Assembly: GCA_963575745.1 (NCBI GenBank)
Contig: CAUYUJ010018320.1
Coordinates: 66,906 to 130,905, forward strand
Source of the DNA: Prorocentrum cordatum
Taxonomy: Eukaryota > Sar > Dinophyceae > Prorocentrales > Prorocentraceae
Direction: 5' to 3'
Length of the DNA stretch: 64,000 nucleotides
Positions 31,442 to 43,540 of the stretch are shown here, one piece after another. The notes under the pieces are model-generated. The model did no database searches and was not told the DNA's origin. It saw only the letters and a program-made list of their open reading frames with translations. A program made the translations under genes and the position numbers. Within the stretch, counting starts at the first letter, position 1, and each line of letters starts with the position of its first letter.

Positions 31442-31597
31442 CAGGAGGGGGAAAGCACAGACATAATTAATCGTCGATTTTCAGGAAAATACCGGGAAAT
31501 ATGAGAAGTGGGGGGGAAAACGAAAACCTAGAAAACATGAGAACATATACGGAATCCTGGCATTTGTGCCTATCTATTTTGCGTGTACATGGGCCCT
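31442..31597. repeat. Dispersed repeat family B, copy 1
   Basis: Shares ordered blocks with 32,531-32,675 and 45,823-46,045: CAGGAGGGGGAAA, CACAGACA, AATCGTCGA, AGAACAT, GGAATCCTGG and TTTGTG-CTATTT. No coding content. Confidence 0.65.
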
Positions 31598-32158
31598 TTT
31601 ACACAATGTCTGGAGCCTCTAGGGCCCCCTTGGCCTCGTGAGGGGGTGCTCTGAAGCCCGTCCTGGGCCTCCCTGGACAAGCTGGAGCAACCTGGGGCCA
31701 GGGCCACCTCTGTCGAGGAACAACAACTCGGCGGCGAGCGAGAGGGGGGAGGTGAGGAGGGGAAGGTCTTCTCAGAAGGTCCGGAAGTCCCCCAGCCTTC
31801 TGAGAAGTTTTCTTACTTCTCAGAATGCTCGGGGGCTTCTGAGAAGTCCCGCCGCCTTCTGAGAAGGCCTTCTCCTTCTCAGCTCCCCCCCGCGCTCGCG
31901 GCCGAAAAGGCGGCACAAAAAGCCGTCTTGGAGGCCCTTCGTGGATTTCTCCTCGTGTGGGCGCTGGGCGGCGGGCCCCCTCTTTCTTTGGCGCGCGAGG
32001 CGCGCCGGGGTTGGCGCTGGAGAGGCTGACCTGTAGCCGGCGGGAGCAGAAACGGCGGCGGGTTCGCCAGCCGAAGAGGTCGGTGGAAGCTGGCGAAAGC
32101 GGCAGTGAGACGATGATGCGTTTGCAATCGGCGTCGCTCCCAGTTGCTAATGCCCTAT
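31598..32158. other. No gene; cluster of CTTCTGAGAAG palindromes
   Basis: Between 31,767 and 31,882 the palindromic word CTTCTGAGAAG, or its half-variants CTTCTCAGAA, occurs about six times at irregular spacing. The rest is GC-rich without a recognisable gene. Confidence 0.5.
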
Positions 32159-32333
32159 GTGCGTCGCCTCCCCTCAGGGGGCGGCGCGCGCACCGTGAAA
32201 TATTGTGGTATATGCGTCGTGGCGGGCGCTTTCTGGCCCCACATCTCGGACAATGGTCAGCTACAAGATGGGTATACTCTATGTTCGGGCCAGACGCGCG
32301 CCTCCAAGGAGGACAGATAGTACTAGTATGTCT
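32159..32333. repeat. Dispersed repeat family C, copy 2
   Basis: Counterpart of 3590-3778. The hairpin in this copy is imperfect (GCGTCGCCTCCCC with GGGGGCGGCGCGC), and GTGGCGGGCGCTTTCTGG and CTCCAAGGAGGACAG are retained. Confidence 0.7.
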
Positions 32334-32530
32334 CTGAGCGTCCCATGTAAGTCGGTCGCCTAGGACCTAGGGAGGAGGAGGTGGGAATAGGAGCATGGGA
32401 AACTACGAATGCCAGGAATAACTGCCGAACCCGACAATCCCAGACGCCGCGGGCCGCTGGACGAGGGAGGGCTGGAGGACTGAGGACCCAAGGCCAGCGG
32501 CAGTCACCTGAAACACCGAAGGGCAAACTT
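32334..32530. other. No gene seen
   Basis: Spacer between repeat family C copy 2 and family B copy 2; no motif noted. Confidence 0.3.
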
Positions 32531-32675
32531 CAGGAGGGGGAAAAAGACACAGACACAAATAATCGTCGATATGAAAACACATGGGAAGTGGGTGGGAATA
32601 TAAAAATCCAGAGAACATGACAAATATGGGGAGTCCTGGGCTTTGTGTCTATTTACTTGTGCGTCCCTGGGCTCT
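32531..32675. repeat. Dispersed repeat family B, copy 2
   Basis: Begins CAGGAGGGGGAAAAAGACAC and ends near TTGTGCGTCCCTGGGC. Closest to copy 3 at 45,823. About 110 bp separates it from a family A MITE, the same neighbour order as at 45.8-46.3 kb. Confidence 0.65.
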
Positions 32676-32786
32676 CCTTCAACCGCAGGGGGAGGGAGTT
32701 GGAGGAGGTGGACGAGGAGGACCTCGGCGTCCGCTGTCGTGCAGCAGTTGTTGCTGGCGCTTGGGCGCAGAATCATGACCAGGGTC

Positions 32787-32940
32787 AAGTCGGCCATGTA
32801 CCTCCACAGGAGGAAGATTCAGAAACAGTCAAAAGATAGTCTGGAGACGATCTCTGTGCAGATTTGACCATTTTTGGACATTCTTGGAATATTCGTCAGT
32901 ATTCGCCCAAGCTCCGCCTGTAAGGGGACACGCCCGACCT
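32787..32940. mobile_element. MITE-like element, family A, copy 2
   Basis: Left end AAGTCGGCCATGTACCTCCA, right end CGCCTGTAAGGGGACACGCC then CGACCT. The interior shares AAACAGTCAAAAGATAGTCT and GACGATCTC with copy 5. The left end is the most diverged of the five copies. Confidence 0.75.
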
Positions 32941-33394
32941 AAGACCAGGGCTCCCGACCCCAGCTGCGGGGACTCCTCGGCGCCGGGCCGAGCCGCGAGG
33001 GCCCCGAGGCTCCCGAGGCGAGGGACCGCCGTCCGCCGCCTCCCTTGTCCTTCTGTGCAGGATTCTGGCCGCTGGGGCAACATCCCACCAGTCCTTCAGG
33101 GCGTAGGTGGTCCAGGGAGCTTCCTCTTCCAACCCCCTTCCCCTTCGGGGAGGGGTCTACCCCTCCCCCTACACCCTCCCCTGGACCTGGACGGGGGGTT
33201 CCGCGGGTAGCTGGAGCGTCCATGCAGGCCTCGGCGAGGAAGCCACCATCATTGGTTTTACAAAGGTTTTGGGCCCCATGTTGGCCGCTGGGGCAAACTA
33301 AGTTGCTCTGCTCACGGGGCCCAGTCTGTCAGGGGACGAGGGACGAGGCGGACGAGGGGGCGGTCGACTGCCTGGAGGAGGAACGAGGTCCCTG
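32941..33394. other. No gene supported
   Basis: GC-rich, with short open frames on both strands. No recognisable domain. Confidence 0.35.
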
Positions 33395-34424
33395 AAGGTG
33401 ATGATGCTACCTATGACGAAGCTGATGATGGCGATGAAGACGATGATGGTGATGATGATGTGTCGATGTTGATGATAATGCTGATGATGATGATGCTGAT
33501 CATGGTGATGCTCACGATGCTGATGCTGCTGATGATGCTGATGATGCTGTTGTTGATGATGGTGGTAGTCATGATGATGATGCTGATGATGATGCTGATG
33601 CTGATGATGATGATGATGGCAATGGTGACGATGATGATGATGAGGAGGATGACACTTACGGTGCTGAGGGTGGTGGTGGGAGTGGTGATGCTGATGATGA
33701 TGCTGATGATGATGCTGCTGCTGCTGAAGATGATGATGCTGACTCTGGTGATGACGATGATGCTGATGAGGATGATGATGATGCTGATGATGATGATGAT
33801 GGTGATGATGATTGTGGTGGTGATGCTGATGGTAATGATGATGACGATGAGGATGATCATGATGACGATTATGATGATGCTGTTGCTGATGATGAGGATG
33901 ATGGTGCTGAGAATGAATATGAGGATGATGATGGTGATGCTTCTGAGGAGGAGGACGATGATGCTGTTGTGGTTGATGATGGTGATACTTCTGATGCCGA
34001 TGACGATGGCGATTGCGATGATGGTGGTGATGATTCTGTCGACGCTGGTGCTGATTTTGGTGATGATGAAGATGATACTGATGCTGGTGGTGGTGGTTAT
34101 GCTGATCAGGATGGTCATGCTGCTGGTGGTGATGATGGTGCTGATGCCGATGCTGATGATGTTGATGATGATGCTGACGATGCTGATTCTGCTGCTGCTG
34201 CTGCCCCTGATGCTGATGATGATGATGCTGATGACGATGTCGTTGCTGTTGCTGATGATTGTGGCCATTGTCAGTATGATGTTGATGTTGCTGCTGGCGA
34301 TGGTGGTGGTGGTGGTGCTGACGCTGACGTTGACGATGACGATGATGGTTATTACGATGATGCTGATGATGCTGAAGTTGGTGACGATGATGATGCAGAT
34401 GATGATGCTGCTGCTGATGATGAC

Positions 34425-34465
<41 letters not shown>

Positions 34466-34549
34466 GGATGCTGATGCAGCTGCTGATGATGCTGATGCTG
34501 ATGCTGATGCTGATGCTGATGATGATGATGACGATGATGACGATGCTGC

Positions 34550-34584
<35 letters not shown>

Positions 34585-34600
34585 GTGGTGATGTTTGATT
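33395..34600. repeat. GAT/GCT triplet array
   Basis: About 1.2 kb of GAT/GCT/GGT triplets with occasional interruptions. Met/Leu, Asp/Ala, Ile/Ser and His frames are artefacts. Confidence 0.9.
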
Positions 34601-35034
34601 CTGGTGCACAGGAGGAGGAGGAGGAGGAGAAGGAGGAGGAGGAGGAGCAGAAAGAGGAGAAGGAGGATGATGATGATGATGATGGTGATGATGTTGATTC
34701 TGGTGCACAGGAGGAGGAGGAGGAGAAGGATGAGGAGGAGCAGAAAGAGGAGAAAGAAGGAGGAGGAGGAGGAGGAATTGAGAGGAGTAGTTCAAAAACG
34801 GGGGGAGGCTTGGGGGAAGGGGGGGAGACTGGGAGGAGGGAGGGAGGACGATGAGCAGGTGGAGGTAGGAGGAAGAGGAGGAGGAGGAAGAAGAAGAGGG
34901 TGAATGGGGGAGGGGATGATGGCAAGGTGGAGGTGGATGATGTCTATGATGATGATGATGATGACGATGATGATGATGACGATTATGCTGATGACGATGA
35001 TGATGATGATGCTTATGATGATGATGCTGACGAC

Positions 35035-35092
<58 letters not shown>

Positions 35093-35126
35093 CTGACCAT
35101 GATGCTGTTGCTGCTGCTGATGATGC

Positions 35127-35174
<48 letters not shown>

Positions 35175-35176
35175 GT

Positions 35177-35213
<37 letters not shown>

Positions 35214-35620
35214 GATGATGATGATGCTGCGATGATGATGATGTATGTTGATGATGATGATGATGATGGCTGATGATGATGATGAGGGGAGGAGGAGGAG
35301 GAGGAGGAGGAGGAGGGGAGGAGGTGGAGGATGGTTGGTGGGTGGCTGGTGGTGTGGAGGTCTCTCGCGCACAAGTTTGCTCTTGAGAGCCGAGGCTGGA
35401 GAGGGAGAAGGAGAGGGAGAGGGGTTTAGAGGGAGGAGGTACAAGGAAAGAGAAGAGCAGAAGGAGAGGAGAGGGAGAAGGAGATGAAGAGGGGTTAGAG
35501 GGAGAGGAGAGGAGGTGGAGTGGAGAGGAGAGGAGAGGAGAGGAGAGGAGAGGGAGAAGCAGAGGAGAAGGAGAGGAGAGGAGAGGGGTTAGAGGGAGGG
35601 AGAGGAGAGGGGTTAGAGGG
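34601..35620. repeat. GGA, GAT and GGAGA compound array
   Basis: GGA to about 34,910 with an imperfect duplicated unit starting TTGATTCTGGTGCACAGG at 34,595 and 34,693. A nearly pure GAT array runs 34,930-35,280, followed by GGA and a GAGAGG-type array to 35,620. Confidence 0.9.
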
Positions 35621-36177
35621 GTGAGAGTTGTTCGCCCCCCTGCCCTCAGGGGAGGCAGACGCGGCGGTCGCCCGCCACCATCTGCGGCTCGAGGCAGCAT
35701 CGAGCCACCAGCGGGAGTCTCTGTCCATCCGGGGCGCCCGAGAGGGGGTTGAGCACTGGGGCCTGTGGGGACACCGTGGCGGGGGCCGTGCCATCTCCCA
35801 GACTTCGGGGTTCCCCCCTTCCTTCTCGCAACGCGTCCCCTGGCCCCCCCCCGGGTTCGCGGCCCAAGACGACGCCCCCACCCCCGACCACCACGGGAGC
35901 GACGCAGACTCCTCCTCGTCCTCGTGCTCGTCCTCGTCCTCCTCCTCCTCCTCCGCCTCCTCCTCCTCCTCCTCCTCATCCTCCTCGTCCGGGTGCCGCG
36001 ACCGGGGGCGAGGTTTTGGGGAGTGGCCCACGGTCGAGCGCCAGCTTGAAGGCCGCCGAGCTCTCGCCCCCAACCCTGGCCCTGGCGCACCCCGCCTGCA
36101 ACCGATTCCCGCGGGGGGCCGCCGTCGGGGGTGCGAATGCCATTTCAGATCATCCGCAGCCCTTGCGTAACGCTCTA
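35621..36177. other. GC-rich region with CTC run, no firm gene
   Basis: One + frame from 35,640 is open with mixed composition before a CTC/TCC run at 35,910-35,990 gives poly-Ser. No domain is recognisable. Confidence 0.3.
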
Positions 36178-36436
36178 GGCCTCCTAGATGGGGTCGGAGT
36201 AGATGGGGTCGGAGGATTGCGCCGAATCGCCGATGCGTCGCCGATGCGGCTCAATGTGGAGCCCGATTTGCGTCACGTCGACGTCGCCGATGCATCGCCC
36301 ACGTCGACGATGCATCGCCGGTGCATCGCCGATGCATCGCCGATGCATCGCAGACGTATCGGCGATGTATCTGCGATGTATCTGCGATGCAGCGCGATCA
36401 TCCGACCCCATCTGGTCCGACCCCATCTAGGAGGCC
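36178..36436. mobile_element. Foldback/MITE-like element with 36-base inverted ends
   Basis: The left arm (GGCCTCCTAGATGGGGTCGG, continuing to 36,213) and right arm (36,401-36,436) are reverse complements with two mismatches in 36. TCTA flanks both ends (36,174-36,177 and 36,437-36,440), a possible target duplication. Each arm contains AGATGGGGTCGGA twice. The interior holds several copies of the palindrome GATGCATC within CGATGCATCGCC units. No coding capacity. Confidence 0.8.
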
Positions 36437-36440
36437 TCTA

Positions 36441-36759
36441 CTTATGCAACACATGGGAGGAAAGGGGAGAGAAAAGGGACAAGGGCATAGGAGAAGCATG
36501 GAGCATTGGAGGGGATCAGCAGGAGTGGGGCTGGGAGCAGGAACGCGAGCGGCACAACCAGAGCGGGCGGGTCGGGCGCGGGCGGACCCCAACGGGCGGA
36601 TCGGGCGGGCGGGTCCCTGACGGCGGGGTCGAGCGGGCGGGTCGCTGAAGCGTCGTGACCCTTGGGTCACGATGGGCGCCCCCGCCCTCTCTTGGTGGCC
36701 CCCCCTCTTCGGCGCACCCGCGCCGGACTCGAGCGCACCGCCCGCCAACGCAGGGAGGC
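36441..36759. other. No gene seen
   Basis: Contains a short GGGCGG/GCGGGC-rich run at about 36,560-36,640 and no recognisable coding motif. Confidence 0.35.
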
Positions 36760-36900
36760 CATGAGCGCTGGGCAGCCAGAGGCGACGGTGCAGGTCGAGT
36801 CGGCCATCTGGGCGACCGACGCGCGGGACCTGTTCGATCCCCTGGGGGCTCCCGCCTTCCGGTGGGCCCCCTTCCCCCCCCTTCCCGGGGCGGTGGAAGG
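36760..36900 (+). CDS. Candidate exon, unknown protein
   Basis: The frame reads EAMSAGQPEATVQVESAIWA then TDARDLFDPLGAPAFRWAPF, with a plausible amino-acid mix and possible GT donor downstream (GGAAGGTGCGTGG). No family recognised. Confidence 0.25.
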
Positions 36901-36971
36901 TGCGTGGGGACGCCGCGGGGTGCCCTCGAGAGAAGAGGGCCCCTGTGGGCAGGGAGGAGGGGGCAGCAGGA

Positions 36972-37035
36972 GGAAGAGGGGGCAGCAGGATGAGGAGGAG
37001 GAGGAGGAGGAGGAGGAGGAGGTGGAGGAAGTGGA
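36972..37035. repeat. GGA microsatellite
   Basis: Short GGA run ending GTGGAGGAAGTGGAGG. It separates the GC-rich part from the lower-GC island. Confidence 0.85.
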
Positions 37036-37099
37036 GGCTGATTTTGACCATTGCGATGTGTCACACTTGTCACATAGACGGCAGGGTGATGGATAGCAG

Positions 37100-40000
37100 T
37101 GAGTGTTCAGTAGGTCTTACATTGTTATCTTGAGGGATGCGGCGATTCCATGCATACCCATGTGTGTTGATCCTGTGCGGTCAGCACCAACGCCTACGCA
37201 AGCTAGAAACCTAAATCTACAGCATAACAGTTTTCTTTCCCAGTGCGCCTAGCAGCAATGGATGCGTACGCTTGTTTGCAGTCAAAGACGTATCGTCGTC
37301 CCTCCGTACTCCACTTCACTTCGCTCTGAGTCCTCGCAGCAACGCGTTAGAATTACCTACCTCACCGCAGCATTATTGTTGAAAAGATGATCAGCTTCGC
37401 GCCGATTCTAGGTGCCTTCCATCTCGCGCTCATCGTCGCCATGTTAGGTGACATACACATTCCGTTCACTGGTTCACAAGATGACGTATTTGCAGTACGT
37501 CTGGAAACATGGTCGAATTCACAAAGATCTGTGTCAGTAACTACAATTGATATCACATTACGTAATCGACCAAAGGTGACGACCATTTGATTCGAGAAAG
37601 TGATCTCATATAAGAAATAAGTTTCCATGCATCTGCCAACCAGTACGATGATGACGGCAACGGTGCCCTACCGCCACTAATTGAAGAACAACGGAAAGAA
37701 ACACTGACCTCGGAGCCACTACAACGCACAGCGACACCAAACATTCAGGAGCCAGAGACAGCCACAACACGATTAATACCATTTCAACGCAACAGACAAG
37801 ACGACGTTACGCCAGCCTTGACAATACTTTCGTCTACATCTCGCTGCACCTCGGGCATGAATACATACCAGTGCCGACGAAAGCGGGGCGGACTCACACG
37901 ATGAAACAGAGTCACATCACGATAGTTTACCTACCGGACATCAGCAGCAGCTAATTCCAGCTACTGCACACACGACTCATCACATAACTCAACAAGTGGA
38001 AGCGAATGAGCTCGCACAACAGCATACACAGCCACTGGTCCCAACGCTCATGCGACATACCATTCTATCGATTTGCACAATACAGGCGTAATGTGAGGCC
38101 ATTCGCACTGGGCGACGCGGAAGACCGCGAGCTACGCCACCACTGCGCCATTGAGCTAACATGGGCACAGCTTTCCGACGACAAAGACAACGGCAAGATA
38201 CGAATTAAACATCCCCACGACAATCCAGACGGTGCAGGAACAAAAAAAACAAAGAGAGTTTTCACCGCATCTATAACCAGCACGCTGAACGATACCAACT
38301 CGCGTTGGACGAGAACGGCAGCACGCACGCCAAGTGCAAGACTACTGAGAACAACGCGTTCGTTTGCTCCATGACCAACGGCGACAACAACATCTCGACA
38401 GGCTCGGAACTATTATCACTTACCAACCTACTATCGGATGTTTTCCACGCGTCAGGAGCAGCAGCGCTGCGCTCGCCATGGGCCACATCAACCGTGGACC
38501 GGACCCATAGACACATCACTCCACCAATTTCGTACGAGCAATCATGCTACGTATAACTCAGAGAAGCACTCGGCCACATTACCGATATGCTTAGCGAGTG
38601 GACTGGTAAAGGAGGCAGCCGCCCCAAATGCGCCAACCCGTGTTACCACCAACGCATTACCAGCTGTCGGCACCTACGTCCGCCATCCCCAAATTTCCAC
38701 CCGCGATCGGGAGCTCTCGCCTATGCCAGTCGAGAACATATATCCACGGCGCCGCAAGAGGCCAATGAGTACTTCTGGCCATTTGATGCAGTCCAAACCT
38801 ACGATGCATATACCACACCTTGTGGGCACAACTTTCGTTTTCGGACCGCCAAAACTGGCGGCGCCCCGACAAACATCCACCGCGACCGCGGGCGCTGCGA
38901 CTGGATGCAGCAGCAACTCTAAGAACGACGACACATTAAGCAAATAGAGCACAGCTTCCAGGACAGACTACGAAAGGAACTTATGAGACACTCTCTGCCG
39001 CCACCTCCACGCCAATTTGTGCCTCGCATCGACTGCAGACCAAGGTCGCCCGAAGGCAACCGCGACCGACCGCTGGTTCCAACACCTGCCACAGTCCCAA
39101 CAGCGAAACCGCTGCAACCTGTAGTAACCAACCCTTGGAGTGAGCATGAAACTACAACAGCGCAAACAACAGCTCAAGTGAAGCAGCAGACCTCTGAACC
39201 GCGCGCAGACGAGGGCGACAGAGACCAGTAAAGCAGCGGCGACGATTACAGATACGCAGCCAAGCCCTTCGCACTAGCATCGCTACCTCCCAGCCGAGGT
39301 CACAACGTGCACTGTCCACCAGGATGGAAGGCGTGCAGAGCCAAGGACGACGACGGCGACGAAGACAGCGAGGAGGAAAGCTGGTACTACTCAGTCTACT
39401 CAGGGAGAACGACAACACTTATGCGTGCCGTTTCCCGCACATCCACTTATCGGATGGCTGGCGCAGGTACTTTGACAAGTGCAATCGCGAGTGCTTCATT
39501 GGGAACTCTTACCCGTGCGTGCTGCCGCACCCGCCGCTTGAACCAGGCGCAAACGCGGCGCCGCTGACGTCCTTCCACCTGTCGCCCACGGAGCTGGCCG
39601 CGTGCCCAGTGCTCGGGGGCGCCAAGAAGGCAGACGCACGCCTTCCACCGCCGTGACCACGACTAGACGGAGCACCACGAAGAGAACCAGGTCGAAGGAT
39701 CCAGGATTTTGCATTGTACTAGAGGCAATATCGATACTTCAGACTAGCAGTCCTACTAGCCAGCGGGCACTTTTCCGCCGTGCTCAACGCGCCCGCAGCA
39801 ACAATGAACGAACTGACCCAGCAAGCCGTCATCAGTGTCGTGAGTACGACGGGGACGTGAAATATGACTGGGTAGTCAAAGCACAAGACGCAGCCCGACT
39901 CCTACAGCGCGCCTGCAGCCAGAGCGACATGCTCTACAGAACAAAAGAGGCCAGGGGTAGTTACCTCTCATCATCCACGTCGAGCTCTTCCAACAGCGAC

Positions 40001-40720
40001 CGGCAACCAGACGGCGCACCACAACCGGCGCCGCAAGACGCCCGGGTCCCGCGACCGGCCAGTTACAATTACGCCACTCCAATAACCAGCAAACACCCTG
40101 GCACCAAGAGCGCAGCATATCAGTGCTTCCAGAGCGGTCCGATGCACCCGCCGCCGCCGAGCGTCGAGATCCCAGTGATCTACCCACCCACCACAGCAAG
40201 AGCGGCGCAGCCCTGGCTGGTTGACGTGCCAGCGACAAAGCTAGAGCCGCATGCCTTTGCGAACCCACATGTCTTCTTTTGGCCAAAAGCACCTGCCATC
40301 CTCTGGACGGACAGACTGGCTCAACACCGATGCCTCGCCACGCTGGACACATTGAAACAATGCATGTAGAGAACAGCAACGACCAGCAGTTCCTACAGCA
40401 CTTGGATACAATTCGGAACCACCAGCAGCAGTACCAACAATATCTGGCAGAAGGTTCGACTACGCAGTATACAGAATATGGAACCACAGCAGCGCCGCGA
40501 AATCGTTGCAGCACTGACAGCACCGACTATACCCGCCCTGACTTCCCTGCGCCCGGCCACAAAGCTCCACCTACACCTTAACCGACGTTTCCGACGCGCC
40601 GTGCAGATGGTGGAGACTTCGGCTTCTGGGGCTAGAACATGGATTTCCACGTGGGCATCGATTTCCGCCAGTGCATCGGCTTCCACCATGGCAAAATGCT
40701 GAGCGGTCATTCCCTCGTCG
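37100..40720 (+). pseudogene. Lower-GC island with decayed coding-like frames
   Basis: Composition shifts to A/C-rich on the + strand. Several + frames look like protein but are short and interrupted: 37,625-37,907 (ASANQYDDDGNGALPPLIEE), 38,100-38,330 (ELRHHCAIELTWAQLSDDKD), 38,700-38,860 (EANEYFWPFDAVQTYDAY), 39,300-39,655 (CPPGWKACRAKDD then DGWRRYFDKCNRECFIGN) and 39,602-40,369. Codon style resembles the tract after 51.5 kb. The G-W...Y-Y and G-W-x3-Y-F patterns are WW-domain-like but weak. Possibly a decayed retroelement polyprotein; not identified. Confidence 0.4.
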
Positions 40721-41064
40721 TGTATTTCGCTTGCGAGCGTGTGTTACCGTCGGTCTCCCCTCAGTCCATGGGGTCCGCGTGCTTTCAGCCACTCGCCTTG
40801 CTTTTTCGCCTGCTCTGCTCTCTGTTGTGTTCTTCCTATCGCATTGACTTCCGCGCTCAACATTGCCAGTGCCTTCCATCATTGCTCTGGGTCCTACGTT
40901 GCCAGCATGCCCATGTCAGAGCACCTTTTCCCAGACGTGCTCGTAGCCACTCCGCGAGTCCCTCGAGGCTGCCCGCGGCGCTCCCACAGGTGAATGGTAG
41001 AGCACTTCGCGCTGCGACCCCGCACTGCTTCCCATATCCCACTTCCCACCCGGCTACGGGGCCC
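40721..41064. other. No gene seen
   Basis: Complex sequence, pyrimidine-rich in places, with no recognisable motif. Confidence 0.35.
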
Positions 41065-41322
41065 GGCTACGGGGCGGAGAAGGTGAGCCGCTCCACCGAG
41101 GAACCGACGAGCGGGCCTACCGTTGACTGGCGAGTGGCCTATCATGGCCAGTGAGACATGTTTCAAAGATAGCCGCTTTTACAAGGCCAGCCAGGCTATG
41201 AGACGGAGAAGGTGAGCCTCTCCACCGAGGAACCGACGAGCGGGCCTACCGTTGGCTAGCGAGTGGCCTATCATGGCCAGTGAGACATTTTTTTGAAGAT
41301 AGCCGCTTTTACTAGGCCAGCC
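41065..41322. repeat. Tandem duplication, 129-bp unit
   Basis: Two adjacent copies start at 41,065 and 41,194 (both containing CGGAGAAGGTGAGCC and CGAGGAACCGACGAGCGGGC). They differ at a handful of bases and in a T run. Non-coding. Confidence 0.85.
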
Positions 41323-42475
41323 AGTAACGACCTGGCCAGCCTATCATGCTGCAGTATCGACCGACCGCTTCCCTGCACGACCCGCCGTGCATTACTCCGC
41401 CGAGCCTCGTCACCCTGCCGCGCTCATATCTGCATGCGGTGACATTTCTCTTCGAGGCTTTTCGGCTCATTATCAGCTCTTGTCTTTGCAGGCCAGGCGT
41501 TACAGTTTTCGATGACCTCTTGCCAGCGCCGTTGTATTGTGAGCATTTGGCTCGGAGGTGGAGGGGGTGGTGGAACTAATCGTTGGTGGTGGGAATGGCG
41601 GAGGTGGTGTGCAGCGCCCACACCAGGCTGGCCCTTGCCGTCTGGGCCAGCCGACCAATTCTCAGCAATTTCTCAGTTCAACGTTCAGGCTTGTCAGTCA
41701 CTCCGCAGGCAACCGCAGCCCATGCCAGCCATCTGGCGTGCGCCAGCTTCACAGCCCAAATCAGCTTATAAGAGCGACCGGTGGTTGGGAGGAGGGGCTT
41801 GGGAAACTACTGGGGCGGTCGGGGAGGGCGCTTCTGGCACTCATGGCCATTGTGGCCTTCGGCGGGGGGTGCATACCCTAGTGTGGGCCGCCGGATTCGA
41901 GTAACTTGCTCCAACCTGTGACAGAAGCCGCCTCTCATGTGCTTGCCTACATCATTAGTTAGTTCTCTGTTTCGCTAAGCTGTTTACCGCAATTCTCGGT
42001 GGCTTATTTCCCACTGTGCTTTCCTAGCGTCGCCTACTCTGTTTTTTTGGTTTTGTGGTAACTGCCCTAAATACTGCAAGCGTGGATTAACTTGTAGGAT
42101 GTGCGGTTGTTACGCTTGGATTGGATGTGGGCTGGGGGAGGGTATTCTACGGCCAGACAGCCGCTGTTTCTTCAGTGCGCTTGCGCGTGTATTTTGGTAA
42201 TTCTGCGGTTCCCGCTTTCTTATCCTTATTATGCCCATTACATGTTTCATTCGTTGGTTATTATTTACCCTCCCGACGGCAGCAGCCTAGCTAATCTCAG
42301 CCCTTCATGGACCCGCGTTTTTTTACCGCAGATTCTCGCACTTCCTCATCCGCACTGGCGGCTGCCTTAATTTGACCGTCAAGGCCGAAGTCGGCGACTA
42401 TATTCCATGAGGCCTGGCGCTGTTTTTTGGGGGCGCGACGGACTCTGTTTTTCATGTCCGATCCAACGAGAGGCT
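41323..42475. other. No gene seen
   Basis: About 1.1 kb, lower GC towards the 3' side, with no frame carrying motifs. Confidence 0.4.
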
Positions 42476-42489
42476 GATCAGTACGGGGA

Positions 42490-42546
42490 AAGGGGTGGGG
42501 GTGAGAGGCGAGGGTGAGGGTGAGGGTGAGGGTCAGGGTCAAAGTG
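42490..42546. repeat. GAGGGT hexamer run
   Basis: About five imperfect units of GAGGGT/GAGGGC followed by GTCAGGGTCA. It resembles a G-rich telomere-like strand but does not match TTTAGGG. Confidence 0.7.
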
Positions 42547-42559
42547 AGGATGGGGATGG

Positions 42560-43540
42560 ATATGAGGACAACAACGGCGACGATTTTGATGCTGATGCTG
42601 ATGATGATGGTGAGGGAGGGTGTTGGTTATTGTGATGGTGATGGTGATCGGTAATTATGTTTTGTTGACGGTGATGATGCGGAAGGTTCGGGGTGAATAT
42701 GGTGACGATGATGAAGATGATGATACGGCTGATGATGATGATGCTGATGATGATTGTGTGGCGGTGCTAATGATGACGGTACTGCTGATGAGGGTGATTG
42801 TGTTTGTTGCGTGGGTGGTGCTGGTTGTGGTGGTGATCACGGTGATGACGATGACGATATCGACGACGAGGTGATGATCATGGTAAGGAACATCATGAGG
42901 AGTGAGGAGGTAGGAGAGTATGCGGAGGATGACTCGTGTCATTAATTTGGTGATATATCGGGTTTTCCGATTGTTATCAGGATGCTGATAAAGATGACGG
43001 TGATGCTGATGATGGTGATGCTGATGATTCGGATGCCGGTGATGATGATGCTGTTGTTGCTGATGGTGATGATGCGTACGATGGTGATCTAATGATTTCG
43101 CGGAACGTGATGGTGATGACGACGATTACCATGTCGATGACGATGCTGACGTTGCTGCTGCTGATGATGACGACGACGATGATGATGCTGATGTTGCTGC
43201 TGCTGATGATGACGACGATGATGATGGTGATGATGATGATACTGGTAATGCTGATGCTGATTGTGATGATGATGATGCTGATGCTGATGCTGATGCTTAT
43301 GATGATGGTACTGATGATACTGATGATGCTGATGATGCTGCTGCTGATGATGATGATTGTGAGGATGGTGTTGATGCTTATGATGGTAGTTGTGATGCTT
43401 GTGGTAGTAATGATGTTGTTGGTGATAACAATGATGATGCTGATGATGATGATGCTGATGCTAATGCTGATGCTGCAGAGGATGATGTTGATGCTGCTGC
43501 TGATTCTGATGATGATGATGATGATGAATATGATGGTGCA
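42560..43540. repeat. GAT/GCT triplet array with interruptions
   Basis: Triplet array in two blocks (42,560-42,880 and 42,980-43,540) separated by about 100 bases of non-repeat. Frames are artefacts. Confidence 0.85.

Noticed and set aside
42490-42546. Interstitial telomere repeat
   Set aside because: The unit is GAGGGT, not TTTAGGG or TTAGGG, and the run is short and imperfect.
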